The notes under the pieces: model-generated | What the model saw: the letters and a program-made list of their open reading frames with translations, nothing else | Told to the model about the DNA's origin: nothing | Databases searched by the model: none | Translations under genes and position numbers: made by a program | Shown: positions 53,797-62,951 of the stretch, one piece after another | How positions within the stretch are numbered: the first letter of the stretch is position 1 | Layout of the letters: each line of letters begins with the position of its first letter | DNA from: JBJHBP01 sp050485645 | GTDB taxonomy: Bacteria > Pseudomonadota > Gammaproteobacteria > Steroidobacterales > Rariloculaceae | Assembly (NCBI GenBank): GCA_050485645.1 | Contig: JBJHBT010000016.1 | Coordinates: forward strand, 1 to 64,000 | DNA length: 64,000 nt | Reading direction: 5' to 3'

Positions 53797-54048
53797 CTCC
53801 GGCCGTCGCGGCTGTCCTCGACGGTGTGCGGACCCGCGGAAAGCGTGCCGCGGACGCCGGTGTCGGGTATGCGAATATGATCGCCGGATATCTGTCGCGC
53901 TGGCTGCAGGACGGTTCCAACTGAGCCGCCTCAGCCGAACACCGGCAACCGAGCGGCACGGGCAGTCTTCGAGCAATGACGCTAAGATCAACGCCTGACC
54001 CATCGGGAGAGCCCGGCGGCGCATCCGCCGAGCCATGGAGGAGAAGTC

Positions 54049-55296
54049 ATGCCGACACACCGCCGCATCCTCGTCGCCGCCGCCGCGCTCGCCCTGGTCC
54101 TTTACGGACACCCGCCGCTCGCCTCGGACTCGCTGCCGTTCGAAGCGCAGACACTCGATGACGACGTCAACATCGGCTACACGATCGCCGCGGTGGACAT
54201 CGACGGTGACGGGTTGCTGGACATCGTGCTGGTGTCGGCCGATCGCATAGCCTGGTACCGCAATCCGGACTGGCAACGCTTTGTCATGGCCGAGGGCTTC
54301 AGCAACGCCGACCACATCGGGCTGGCGGCGCGAGATATCACCGGCGATGGCCGCGTGGAAGTTGCCGTAGGTGCGGAATGGAACCCTGCGAACATCGCCC
54401 GTCCCGATCCCGGGCAGAGCGGCTCGATCTATTTTCTCCAGCGGCCCGACGATCCTACCCAGCGCTGGGAACCGGTCAGGGTCGAACCGCACGAGCCGCT
54501 CACCCATAGGCTCGCCTGGATGCAGGTGCGCGAGGGGGACTTCCGCCTCGTCGTCAAGCCGCTGGCCGCGCGTCCCGATACCACCGGCACGCGCAACTAC
54601 GCCTACCGCATGCCCGATGACGGCGATCCGCGTGGTGAGTGGTCACGCGAGCTGATCGAGGATCGCCTCAACATGTCGCACGGCATGACACTGATGCCGC
54701 AGCCGGCCACCGGCCGCGACGTGCTGCTGCTCGGTGGCGCCGAAGGCATTCGCGTGGCCTGGACGGATGACGAAGGCCATTGGCAGGGTTACCGCTTCTC
54801 GGCCGAGGGCATGGAAAGGGGTGCCGGCGAGATCGCGCTTGGTCAGCTGGTGGATATCAACGGCATGCAGCTGCCGCGCAACATCGCGACAATCGAGCCC
54901 ATGCACGGCAATTCGGTGGTGGTGTATCGCGTGGAGGCGGCGCCGCAGGCTCCCGATCAGCCACCGGTGATGCGCCGCACGCTGCTCGACGACTCGCTGA
55001 ATCTCGGGCACGCGCTGCTGATCGGCGACTTCCTCGGCCTCGGCGTCGACAACGAGCAGGTGGTCGCCGGCTGGCGCGACCGCGATGCGAACGGACAGGT
55101 TGGCATCCGCATGTACGTTCCCGTCGGCGAGGGCGACAATCGGCGCTGGGAGACGCACTGGCTGGATGAGGACGGTGTCGCCACGGAGTTTCTTGCCGCG
55201 GCCGACCTCAACGGCAACGGCCACCTCGACATCATCGCGGGCGGGCGGGCCACCGGCAATCTGCGCGTCTACTGGAACCGCAGCGGCGACGACTGA
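54049..55296 (+). CDS. Exported FG-GAP/VCBS-repeat beta-propeller protein
   Basis: This 415-residue protein starts with a signal peptide (MPTHRRILVAAAALALVLYG, cleavage near PLAS). It contains FG-GAP-type repeats with calcium-loop-like sequences DIDGDGLLDIVL, DITGDGRVEVAV and DLNGNGHLDIIAG, the pattern of a seven-bladed propeller similar to integrin alpha chains. A strong GGAGGAG ribosome binding site precedes the ATG. It is probably periplasmic or surface-exposed and binds other proteins or polysaccharide. The next gene converges on it, so it is likely monocistronic. No enzyme motif is visible. Confidence 0.82.
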   Translation: MPTHRRILVAAAALALVLYGHPPLASDSLPFEAQTLDDDVNIGYTIAAVDIDGDGLLDIVLVSADRIAWYRNPDWQRFVMAEGFSNADHIGLAARDITGDGRVEVAVGAEWNPANIARPDPGQSGSIYFLQRPDDPTQRWEPVRVEPHEPLTHRLAWMQVREGDFRLVVKPLAARPDTTGTRNYAYRMPDDGDPRGEWSRELIEDRLNMSHGMTLMPQPATGRDVLLLGGAEGIRVAWTDDEGHWQGYRFSAEGMERGAGEIALGQLVDINGMQLPRNIATIEPMHGNSVVVYRVEAAPQAPDQPPVMRRTLLDDSLNLGHALLIGDFLGLGVDNEQVVAGWRDRDANGQVGIRMYVPVGEGDNRRWETHWLDEDGVATEFLAAADLNGNGHLDIIAGGRATGNLRVYWNRSGDD

Positions 55297-55309
55297 GCGG
55301 CGCGCGGGG

Positions 55310-56173
55310 CTACCTCGCTTTCATCCGCATCAGCAGCGCGTGCAGCATTTCGGTCGACAGACCGTGCAGCACCAGCCGGTAACCGGCGCGCAGCGTGCTC
55401 ATCGGCACCAGCGGGTGCTTGTTGTTGAGCAGGATCAGGTGCTCGGGTGCGCCGAGGATCGTCGCAGCATACAGGCCGATGGTCTCGTCCAGCTGCAGCG
55501 AGTTCGTCGCCCGCCAGAAGTCGTTGTCGGTGAGAAACAGCTGGTAGACCGGTGTGAAGCACTCGATCGCGGTTTGCAGGTCGATGAAGTTGAGCCGGCC
55601 GTGGGGCATGTCCTCCAGTCGCACGGCCGGTTCGGTGATCATGGCGAAGTCCGGTTGCGGGACATGTTCCAGCGTCAGCCCTTTGTCGCGCAATGCCTGA
55701 TTGAGGCCGATCACGAAGTTGAACAGGTTGATGTCGTGCTGGACGAACAGCTCGTCTTTCAACTCTTCGATCGTCACGGGCGTCAGCGGGGAAGCTGCGA
55801 TCTCGACGGGCGCGTTGCGGCCGATGAACTCGAGGATCTGCGCGCCGAGTGTGAAGTGGCGCAGGATCAGCCAGTTTGCCTCGGGTGAGACGAAGCGCTT
55901 GAGTCCTCCGGCGAGTATGCGGTGCAGCAGCCGCGACGCGGACCAGCGCCCAGGCAGGATCACCTTGATGACCTGGATCAGTATGATCATTGCGCGGGCC
56001 AGCGGGCGCACGAACGGCAGCAGGTACTGGCGCGATGCTGAGCTCGAATCCTTCAGCCACGCCCGTTTGACCGCGTCGGGCAGCGGCGTGCTGCGGTCGA
56101 GATGGAGCGCAAGCCACGGATTGGGGTCGCGGGGATCGTGTTCGCGGGCAAGAAAGTCCGGCGCTTCTTTCAT
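55310..56173 (-). CDS. Conserved-looking protein of unknown function, coupled to the ketosynthase-diiron fusion
   Basis: This 287-residue protein overlaps the stop of the upstream ketosynthase fusion gene as ATGA, so the two are translated together. It begins MKEAPDFLAREHDPRDPNPW and has an amphipathic to hydrophobic stretch at about 60-75 (AMIILIQVIKVILPG) that may attach it to the membrane. A mostly helical remainder contains HDINLFNFVIGLNQALRDKG and NFIDLQTAIECFTPVYQLF. I recognise no enzyme motif, nucleotide loop or metal site. Its role is likely in the same pathway as the fusion enzyme, for instance presenting or modifying a fatty or polyketide chain. Confidence 0.7.
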   Translation of the reverse strand: MKEAPDFLAREHDPRDPNPWLALHLDRSTPLPDAVKRAWLKDSSSASRQYLLPFVRPLARAMIILIQVIKVILPGRWSASRLLHRILAGGLKRFVSPEANWLILRHFTLGAQILEFIGRNAPVEIAASPLTPVTIEELKDELFVQHDINLFNFVIGLNQALRDKGLTLEHVPQPDFAMITEPAVRLEDMPHGRLNFIDLQTAIECFTPVYQLFLTDNDFWRATNSLQLDETIGLYAATILGAPEHLILLNNKHPLVPMSTLRAGYRLVLHGLSTEMLHALLMRMKAR

Positions 56174-58143
56174 GTGTCGGCATCCAGAACGTGCTGGAAC
56201 TGCATCAGGTAGAGTTGTGCGGTGCGGCGTGCGGTGTCATGAATGCATCGGGCGAGATCGGGCTCGACGGCGATCGCGAGCTCAACCGCGTTGAGCCAGC
56301 GTTGCAGGTGGTGTTCGTCGTTGGCGCCGTGGTACTCGAGAAAGCGGAAGGCTGTCGGCGGCAGATCGAGCTGGCGTCGCAACAGCGGCAGTAACGCCGG
56401 CACGATGCGCTGGCCCGTCCCTTCGATGATGTAGATCGCGCCCAGCAGGCCGAGCGGATTGTCGGTTGCGGCCAGCGCGTGCAGGTAGGCGTTCAGCGCT
56501 TCGCCGCCGGGGTTGCGGCGCAGTGCATGCAGAGGCTCCCGGCCACCGGCGGCGATATAGTCCTCGTAGAGGATGTGGAAATCGTTCTGCTCCTCACCGG
56601 CGTGGGTTTCGATCAGCTCGCCCAGGGCGGCGAATGGCGCGCCGAGTGAGTCGACCGCCTCGCGCATCCACAGGCTGCCTTCACGCACCTGCGGCACCCA
56701 TTGCGCCGTCCAGTTGCGATAGTCGGCAATCGTGAAGCGGCCGGCAACCAGCTTGTGCACCAGCGGCGTGCGCCACACATCGGAGCGGTAGTCGTGCCAG
56801 ATGCCGCCCAGTTGCGTCAGCAGACGGCGCAGGTGGTCCGGGGCGTTGTCCGGGTCATGTGGCGGGGCGGGCAGCGGGTCGTGCGGCAGGGCAGGCGGCG
56901 CGGAGTCTGAAGGCTGTGTTGAACCCGACGGCGCATCAGCCTGCGGGCCATCCTGCACCGGCACCGGCACTGACGCCGACGCCGACGCTGGTGTCAGCGA
57001 CAGGGGCCTGAACTGGCCGTCGGTGGCCTCGACCTCGAACAGCATCCAGGCCGCGCTGATGCGACCGGATTCCGGAATGAAGCACAGAACGGTCTCGCCG
57101 GGACGCAGCGTGTGGGTATCGAGAAACTCGGCGAGCATGATGTAGATCGATGCGGCCCCGGTATTGCCGCGCGTGGCGAGGTTGCTGTACCAGCGTTCGC
57201 GGGGGATCGTCAGCCCGGCCCTGTCGAGCAGTTCTTCGACGACCGGCGCGAAACGCGCGGATGAGTAGTGACACAGGAAGTGATCGACCCGTGAGGCATC
57301 GACCCAGCCGTCGCGCACCAGCGCCACGTACTCGTGAATCGAGACGTCGAACAGATGCGGCAGCAGGCGGATGTCCTGACGGATCGCGAGCGCACCGTCG
57401 GCTTCGGCTGCCGACGATGACGGGTAGTCGAGATACGAGCGTGCGCGGTCGGCCGACAGCCCCAGCTGCATGCATACCGGGTAGTCGCCGGCGAAGCTCT
57501 TCTGGTGCACCCACTGCAGTTTCAGGTGCAGTCCGCCGCGCCCGCTCGGGTTTCGCGTCAGCAGCAGCGCACCGGCACCGTCGGAAAGCATCCAGCGCAG
57601 GAAGTGGGCGTCGAAGTCGGTGTCATAGCCTCGTGGGGCGAAGCGGCTCTTCTTGAACATGCGCGAAGGCATCTCGGCGGCAGCGGCGATCGCGTGCGGG
57701 TGTTCACCGAGTTCGATCGCCTGCGCTGCGTGCTTGATCGCCAGCACGCCGGCGGCACAGACGCCCTGGCTGGAGAGCGTTTCCATGGGCGACAACCCGA
57801 GTTCACCGTGGATCATACTGGCGAAGCCGGGCATGATCGCGTCGCCGCCGGATGAGCCGACGGCCAGCAGCCCGGCATCGTCCAGTGTGAAGTCGGCGCG
57901 CGCAGCGCAGTCGCGGATCGCCGCGGCCGCCAGTGCGGTGTGCGACATCGTCGTGTTGCCGTCGGTGTCGAGTGCGTAGTGACGTCGTTCGATGCCGTTC
58001 TCGGCGAGGATGCGCGCGCGGATGCGGGAGGAGGCACGGTTGATCGGCGCGATGTAGTCATCCATGCCATCGTTGTCGATCGGTGGGCCGGGCAGATGGT
58101 AGCCGGCGGCCTCGACATACACATGGTCGAAACGGGTGGGCAT
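56170..58143 (-). CDS. StlD/DarB-type ketosynthase fused to a haem-oxygenase-like diiron domain
   Basis: This 657-residue fusion has a KAS III-fold condensing enzyme at residues 1-375. Catalytic Cys129 is in SSQGVCAAGVLAIKH, His292 in FLCHYSSARF and Asn327 in ATRGNTGAASIYIML. FLRWMLSDGAGALLL and CFIPESGRISAAW resemble StlD/DarB, which build the cyclohexanedione of stilbenes and dialkylresorcinols. A Pro/Ala/Asp-rich linker (380-435) leads to an all-helical domain (435-655) of the TenA/PqqC/UndA-like group. Candidate iron ligands are Glu488, Glu512 or Glu518, His523, Glu574, His605, Asp609 and His612. Such domains oxidise, decarboxylate or aromatise substrates with O2. The separate aromatase DarA is not seen. 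It is coupled (ATGA) to the unknown 287-residue protein. Confidence 0.88.
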   Translation of the reverse strand: MPTRFDHVYVEAAGYHLPGPPIDNDGMDDYIAPINRASSRIRARILAENGIERRHYALDTDGNTTMSHTALAAAAIRDCAARADFTLDDAGLLAVGSSGGDAIMPGFASMIHGELGLSPMETLSSQGVCAAGVLAIKHAAQAIELGEHPHAIAAAAEMPSRMFKKSRFAPRGYDTDFDAHFLRWMLSDGAGALLLTRNPSGRGGLHLKLQWVHQKSFAGDYPVCMQLGLSADRARSYLDYPSSSAAEADGALAIRQDIRLLPHLFDVSIHEYVALVRDGWVDASRVDHFLCHYSSARFAPVVEELLDRAGLTIPRERWYSNLATRGNTGAASIYIMLAEFLDTHTLRPGETVLCFIPESGRISAAWMLFEVEATDGQFRPLSLTPASASASVPVPVQDGPQADAPSGSTQPSDSAPPALPHDPLPAPPHDPDNAPDHLRRLLTQLGGIWHDYRSDVWRTPLVHKLVAGRFTIADYRNWTAQWVPQVREGSLWMREAVDSLGAPFAALGELIETHAGEEQNDFHILYEDYIAAGGREPLHALRRNPGGEALNAYLHALAATDNPLGLLGAIYIIEGTGQRIVPALLPLLRRQLDLPPTAFRFLEYHGANDEHHLQRWLNAVELAIAVEPDLARCIHDTARRTAQLYLMQFQHVLDADT

Positions 58144-58254
58144 CAGGTGATCTCCGTGGCGGTCACGGCGCGCATGTCGCGGCGATTATACGTACTTGAA
58201 AGGTGAATGGCGTCGGGGTCGTCGCCAGCGGGGGTGCCCGCCCGGCTGTCATGG

Positions 58255-59130
58255 TTACTCGGTGCCGAGTGCGTTCATGACAGCTCTGACGGATATCTCC
58301 TGGTCATGCAGACAGTCGAGACTCGAGTCCGGCCGCAAGCTGCCGATCGAGAACTTGGCGAACGCCGGCACTTCGTCAATCCCGGGCAGACCATCGCCCT
58401 GTCCATCGGCGATGTTCCCGTGCAGCCGCGCGATCAACACCAGGTCAGCCAGGTCCGGGACCGGCCGTGGATCCCTGAACCAGTCGCCCCGGCTGCGCGC
58501 CACCTCGATCATCTCCGGCTCGAAGTTCCAGTGTTTGAGCAGAACCATGCCAACCTGCGGCGCGTATCGGTTTACAGCACTCAGGACCTGTGCTTCGTTG
58601 GTGAGCTGCTCCTGATAACGTTTGAGGACATTCAGAATCGGCAGCACGCCGATGTCCTGCAGCAGTCCGGCCAGCAATGCGCGCTCCGGCGAAAAAAAGG
58701 GGCATTGGCGGGCGAGCACGGCAGAGCGCGCCGCAAGCTTCGTGCTTGTGCGCCATGTCCTGCGCATCAGCGCATCCAGCATGGCTGAGCGGGTGACGAA
58801 CATGGATCGAAGTGCGTGTGCCGTGATGAGACTGCGCGTGTTGTCTACACCGAGTCGCGCTATCGCTCTCTCCACTTCACGTATCGGTGTCGTGCCGGCG
58901 TAGAGCGCGCTGTTGGCGATCTGGATCAGATAGGTCGTCGTCCCGGGATCCCCCTTGATGATCGCCGCGACTGCACCAAGGCTCCAGTTCGGGCTGGTCA
59001 TCGCACCGTGGATACGAGCCGCGACGTCCGGCATGCTCGGCAGGCTCGCCCGATTACTGAGCACCTGCCGGCAGTAGTCCGAAATGATTGTAATGATGGG
59101 CGTCGGCTTGGCTGCAAGCACCTGGGGCAT
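58255..59130 (-). CDS. HDOD-domain protein
   Basis: This 291-residue protein is almost entirely an HDOD domain, a degenerate HD-hydrolase fold used in signalling. LPSMPDVAARIHGAMTSPN, AAIIKGDPGTTTYLIQIAN, IARLGVDNTRSLITAHAL and ALLAGLLQDIGVLPILN are visible. The HD pair is replaced (QDIG), so no hydrolysis is expected. HDOD proteins often affect c-di-GMP, motility or stress pathways through protein contacts. It lies between the ABC transporter operon and the ketosynthase operon on the same strand, with gaps of 137 and 111 bases, so co-transcription is possible but not evident. Confidence 0.85.
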   Translation of the reverse strand: MPQVLAAKPTPIITIISDYCRQVLSNRASLPSMPDVAARIHGAMTSPNWSLGAVAAIIKGDPGTTTYLIQIANSALYAGTTPIREVERAIARLGVDNTRSLITAHALRSMFVTRSAMLDALMRRTWRTSTKLAARSAVLARQCPFFSPERALLAGLLQDIGVLPILNVLKRYQEQLTNEAQVLSAVNRYAPQVGMVLLKHWNFEPEMIEVARSRGDWFRDPRPVPDLADLVLIARLHGNIADGQGDGLPGIDEVPAFAKFSIGSLRPDSSLDCLHDQEISVRAVMNALGTE

Positions 59131-59267
59131 TGGGGCCCGTACTCCGGTCAGTCGGTAATCCGGTTATCGGCACCTGGCGGCAGAAGTTGAGTACGGTGGT
59201 GTCACATCCTTGTATCACCTCGGTGACGAGGACCCGGGGATCCGGCGTTGCGAGGGGGTTCACCTGC

Positions 59268-60656
59268 TCACTCGTCAGAGCGGGTGAGTCTGCGCCACGC
59301 CATGGTCGCGACGATCAACGCCAGCAGAACCAGGTATAGCAGCCAACCGAACACCTGTGTCATCGGTATGCCCGGCTCGGCGAACTCGAAGGTGGGCAGG
59401 TGCTCGATATCGGCCGCTTTCAGTCTCTCGCGAGCGAAGATCATCGGCGCGTATCGTATCCGCCACTGATCGAGAAATGCCTCCGACCGGGATTCAAACG
59501 CAACCTGGCGTCGAGTGCCGGTGCCTGCTATTTCCGTCAGCAACGCATCGACGACGGCGGCAGGCGAGGCAAGACTCAGGCGCGTCAACCAGCGCTCTCT
59601 GTTCAGGCGCGCATTCGCAATCCGCTGCAGGACATCCTCGATGTCGCGTTCCACCTCCAGTTGCGAGACGTACAGCTTTGCCGACCAGTCCTCATCGGTA
59701 TAGGTGATGGCGGCAAGATCCGGGTTCCCGGCAGCGTACGTGAGGAGATTGGGCAACAGGTGGCTATTCGCCTCTTTTTCGGCTGTCCGCACCGCGACGA
59801 TGCGCGAAAACTCCGTCGGCGGCGGCGACAGGCTGTGGGCGGCAGAAGCCGCCAGAGCCGGCGTCAGCACCACCACGATCAACCAGACCGCCGTACCGGT
59901 CAGCGCGATCGCCTGTGCGGGTCGGCGCAGTGATCCGATGACTGTTGCGAGGCCGGCCCAGAACACCAGGTAGAGCGTTGCGGCCAGCAGCCACAGGAAT
60001 AACGCGCCTGCCGGCGCACCTCGAATCAGCGACACGGCACCGATCAGAACCACACAGATCAGCAGCGGGGTCGAGCGTAGTGCCATGCGCAGCACCAGAC
60101 GCCGCCCGTAGCTGCCCACAGCCCCGGTGACCGCGGCGAAATTCAACCGCGCGCTCGCCCGCTCATCCGCCAGCACGTTGAACGCCAGCGCCAGCGCGAA
60201 CAGTGGCAGCAGAAGAACGACCAGAAAGCCGGCGTCGAAGCGGCCCGCGGCCAGTGTCAGGGGGCTGCCGAACTCATACTTGCGGAACAGGTTGTCGGCC
60301 CTCGTCATCCACAGCGACACGCTGCCCGCCAGGGGGTGAATGTCTTCCTGACCAAAGCTCAACGATGCCAGCGCACCGGGCGGCCTGATCACCGCGGCTT
60401 CGGCGCGCGTAGGTTCCGATGGCCCCCAGGGGCTCAACGGAGTCACTCCAGCCTCTTCGCGCTGCAGTGTTTCGCGGTCAGCGATACGTTTATCCAGGGA
60501 ACGCTGCATCTCACTGGCGGCTTCGACGGCGCGGGCTGTTTCGAATCGCGCGCCGTTCCACAGACACAACAGGGTCAGCAGCGTCAGCAATACGACTGCC
60601 ACGCGAAACAGCGGGTCGCGAGCGGTCAACTTCCACTCCGCGTTCAGCGCAGTCAT
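59268..60656 (-). CDS. ABC-2-type permease subunit (DUF3526-like)
   Basis: This 462-residue membrane protein begins MTALNAEWKLTARDPLFRVAV, has one hydrophobic helix near the N-terminus, a long periplasmic loop rich in Arg and Glu, and about five helices in the middle and C-terminal parts. The FNVLADERASARL stretch is typical of ABC-2 permeases of the DUF3526 type. Its start overlaps the stop of the preceding permease gene as ATGA. With the second permease and the ATPase it forms a complete exporter. The neighbouring siderophore receptor suggests a link to metal-chelator uptake or export. Confidence 0.8.
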   Translation of the reverse strand: MTALNAEWKLTARDPLFRVAVVLLTLLTLLCLWNGARFETARAVEAASEMQRSLDKRIADRETLQREEAGVTPLSPWGPSEPTRAEAAVIRPPGALASLSFGQEDIHPLAGSVSLWMTRADNLFRKYEFGSPLTLAAGRFDAGFLVVLLLPLFALALAFNVLADERASARLNFAAVTGAVGSYGRRLVLRMALRSTPLLICVVLIGAVSLIRGAPAGALFLWLLAATLYLVFWAGLATVIGSLRRPAQAIALTGTAVWLIVVVLTPALAASAAHSLSPPPTEFSRIVAVRTAEKEANSHLLPNLLTYAAGNPDLAAITYTDEDWSAKLYVSQLEVERDIEDVLQRIANARLNRERWLTRLSLASPAAVVDALLTEIAGTGTRRQVAFESRSEAFLDQWRIRYAPMIFARERLKAADIEHLPTFEFAEPGIPMTQVFGWLLYLVLLALIVATMAWRRLTRSDE

Positions 60657-62116
60657 CCCGTACGCTCCAGTCGTCGCACCACCAGCACGGACGCGAGCAT
60701 CCCCAGCGCCCCCCACATCGCGAGGATCAGGGCATCCAGGCGCAACCTGGCAGCCGCACCCGGGACATCGGCGATTGCCGGCACGTTGTACGAAAACAGC
60801 GGTACCGTTTTCCAGAAGTCATCGTCCGACATGTTCGTGAAATACAGGCCACGTCCATGCAGCATCTGTTCTGTGTTCAGTACCCGCTGCACCTGACGGC
60901 GGTGTGTTTCCGCAGAGTGCGTGAAATGCTGCTGGTGCGTGATATCCGTGCCGGAGGCGGTTGCGGACAGCGTCTGCAGCGCGAGCGACGGTGACAACAT
61001 GGTGAACCAGCGCAGCACCTGCAGCCGGCCCTGTTCCATCGAGGCAAGGCTGCCGTAGTAGTGATCGAATACCGTGTTGCCGTACTCCTCGTCCACCTGC
61101 AGCGCAATGCCATCGAAGTCGAGTGGCAGTTCATCGACGCTGTCCACTCCGTAAGCCTCCAGTACCCGGGCGCGCAATGCCTCGGTGCGTTCGTTACCCG
61201 GATCGTGGCCATCCACACCCTCGGCGCGTGCGCGCCGGACCTCGGCCCAGAAGTCTCCGGCGGCGGTGTCCGGATACGCTGCTTCCGCGATGCCCGCCGC
61301 GAATCTTGGCACGAGCACGGCACTGAAAGTCCACAGCGTCAGCAGCACAAACAATGCCTGACGGCTGCGATGCATCAGACCCGACACCGCCAATGTCAGT
61401 GCAATCCAGATCAGCGCATACAGTGCATAGGCGGTGAACAGCCAGGACCAGCGCTGCGCCGTATCCGGTGCGGCATCGCCGACGGCGAATGCCGCAAGGC
61501 CGCTTCCGGCCAGCAGCGCCAGCAGCGGCACGCCAGCCACAGTGAGCAGCACCAGCGATTTGCCGATCAGCAAGTGGCTGCCACGCGCGCCCTGAAGCAG
61601 CTGCAGACGCAGGCCGCCACGTTCGCGCTCACCGGCCAGGGTGGCGAAGCCCGCCAGAATGACCAGCAGCGGCAACAGCAGCTGCAGTATCCATGCCGGT
61701 GACAGTGTCCCGAAGCGCTGCAGCATCAGTCCGTGTGCCGCCGGCCTGGCTTCGGGCGGGTTCTGGTAATGCGCCTCCAGCCATACGGCCTCTCCCAGCC
61801 AGGCCGACAAACCGGGATCGAATAGCGCAAGGCTTGCGCGAGGTTTGAAAGCGATCATGCCGAAATGCGCGGCCGAGTGAGGATTAACCTCGCCCTGTGT
61901 CTGCCAGATCTCTCTATCGGCATCCGTGGCCGCGGAACGATCGGCGGCGTGTCTCGTCTGTTCAGCGACACCGGCCATGAAGGCGGGTATCGCGAGCAGC
62001 AGCAGTGCAACGGCCACGACGACGAATCGGTGGTCGCGCAGCACCTCGCGCCCACCGCGCAGAGCGATCGTCATCGCAACCGACATCGTGCTCCGGTGCG
62101 TCACGCCTGCGCTCAT
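60653..62116 (-). CDS. ABC-2-type permease subunit
   Basis: This 487-residue permease has a hydrophobic helix after RGGREVLRDHRF, a large extracytoplasmic domain of about 130 residues, then five or six helices around LLLPLLVILAGFATLAGERERGGLRLQ. GERERGGLRLQ is the usual ABC-2 coupling region. The C-terminus ends with another helix. Its sequence and topology resemble the next gene, so the two may form a heterodimer made by an old duplication. The ATG at 62116 overlaps the ATPase stop as ATGA. Confidence 0.8.
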   Translation of the reverse strand: MSAGVTHRSTMSVAMTIALRGGREVLRDHRFVVVAVALLLLAIPAFMAGVAEQTRHAADRSAATDADREIWQTQGEVNPHSAAHFGMIAFKPRASLALFDPGLSAWLGEAVWLEAHYQNPPEARPAAHGLMLQRFGTLSPAWILQLLLPLLVILAGFATLAGERERGGLRLQLLQGARGSHLLIGKSLVLLTVAGVPLLALLAGSGLAAFAVGDAAPDTAQRWSWLFTAYALYALIWIALTLAVSGLMHRSRQALFVLLTLWTFSAVLVPRFAAGIAEAAYPDTAAGDFWAEVRRARAEGVDGHDPGNERTEALRARVLEAYGVDSVDELPLDFDGIALQVDEEYGNTVFDHYYGSLASMEQGRLQVLRWFTMLSPSLALQTLSATASGTDITHQQHFTHSAETHRRQVQRVLNTEQMLHGRGLYFTNMSDDDFWKTVPLFSYNVPAIADVPGAAARLRLDALILAMWGALGMLASVLVVRRLERTG

Positions 62117-62871
62117 GCCCGCATGTGCTCAACATAGAGACGATCGAGCGCATCCGCGGCGAGCGAATCCGCCTTGACCATGTCGACCAGCCGGCCGGCA
62201 CGCATGATGCCGATCCGATCCGCCACCTCGCGTGCGCGAAATACGTCGTGCGTGACCATCAGAATCGCTATCCCGGCATCACGCAGGGCACGCAGCCTCT
62301 CGCCGAAGTCATTGGCCGCCAGAGGATCCAGGCCGGAAAGGGGCTCATCCAGCAGCAGCGCGCGGGCCGACTTGGCCAGCGCGATCGCGATGCCGACTTT
62401 CTGCCGCATGCCGCGCGAATAGGCGGAAAGCCGCTTGCAGGCGTCGCTCGGCGAAAGACCCGACCGCTCAAGCAGGCTCACGGCTTCAGCCTGACTCAGC
62501 GCCGCACCCGAGAGATGCGCGAAGTACTCGAGATTCTCGGTTCCGGTCAGCTGCGCGAACAGTTCGAGGCGGTCGGGGACATAAGCCAGTAACGACCGTG
62601 CGGACACAACGTCTTCGTGCAACGGACGGCCATCGACAAGAATTTCGCCTTCGTCGATTGCCAGAAAGCCGAGAAACGAGTTGACGAGCGTGGTCTTTCC
62701 CGCGCCGTTGGCTCCCAGCAGACACACGATCTCTCCGGGGCCGACTTCGAGATTGACCGAGTCGAGCGCCTTCACGCCGTTGAACTGCTTGCTGACGTGA
62801 TCGGCCTTAAGGATCGGCGCACCGGCATGTCCAGCCATGCGCGCGTCGCCGGGTACTGCATTCGCACTCAT
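62113..62871 (-). CDS. ABC transporter ATP-binding protein
   Basis: This 252-residue ATPase has Walker A GANGAGKTTL near 53-62, a signature region AYSRGMRQKVGIA and Walker B ALLLDEPLSGLDP, followed by the switch His in VTHDVF. The signature LSGGQ is replaced by YSRGM, common in this exporter group. I use the ATG at 62871; a TTG two codons earlier is possible. It heads a three-gene operon with coupled permeases. Its 80-base upstream region is shared with the divergent siderophore receptor. Confidence 0.92.
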   Translation of the reverse strand: MSANAVPGDARMAGHAGAPILKADHVSKQFNGVKALDSVNLEVGPGEIVCLLGANGAGKTTLVNSFLGFLAIDEGEILVDGRPLHEDVVSARSLLAYVPDRLELFAQLTGTENLEYFAHLSGAALSQAEAVSLLERSGLSPSDACKRLSAYSRGMRQKVGIAIALAKSARALLLDEPLSGLDPLAANDFGERLRALRDAGIAILMVTHDVFRAREVADRIGIMRAGRLVDMVKADSLAADALDRLYVEHMRA

Positions 62872-62900
62872 CGACAAACTGCCTGAAGCTGTGCAAGGGA

Positions 62901-62915
62901 TGTTATCCTATAACA
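62901..62915. promoter_or_regulatory. Inverted repeat in the divergent ABC/TonB-receptor promoter region
   Basis: TGTTATCCTATAACA is a 6-3-6 inverted repeat in the middle of the 80-base region between the ABC operon and the TonB-dependent receptor. It also looks like overlapping -10 elements on both strands. It does not match the consensus Fur box well, but its position suits an iron- or metal-responsive repressor acting on both units. Confidence 0.45.
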
Positions 62916-62951
62916 GATCAGTGGTGGCGGGTATCCGCAGGAGTGCTTTTC

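Noticed and set aside
53826..53924. A 32-codon frame starting with GTG and ending in an amphipathic helix
   Set aside because: There is no ribosome binding site or visible promoter, and the peptide could be chance in GC-rich DNA; conservation data would be needed.
55310..56183. Alternative 304-codon frame on the same strand as the 287-residue protein
   Set aside because: Its translation is Arg/Pro/Ala-rich and repetitive, typical of a shifted frame, whereas the reported frame is balanced and couples to its neighbour by ATGA.
62901..62915. Fur box before the siderophore receptor
   Set aside because: The inverted repeat TGTTATCCTATAACA fits the hexamer pattern of the Fur consensus poorly, so it is reported only as an unassigned operator.
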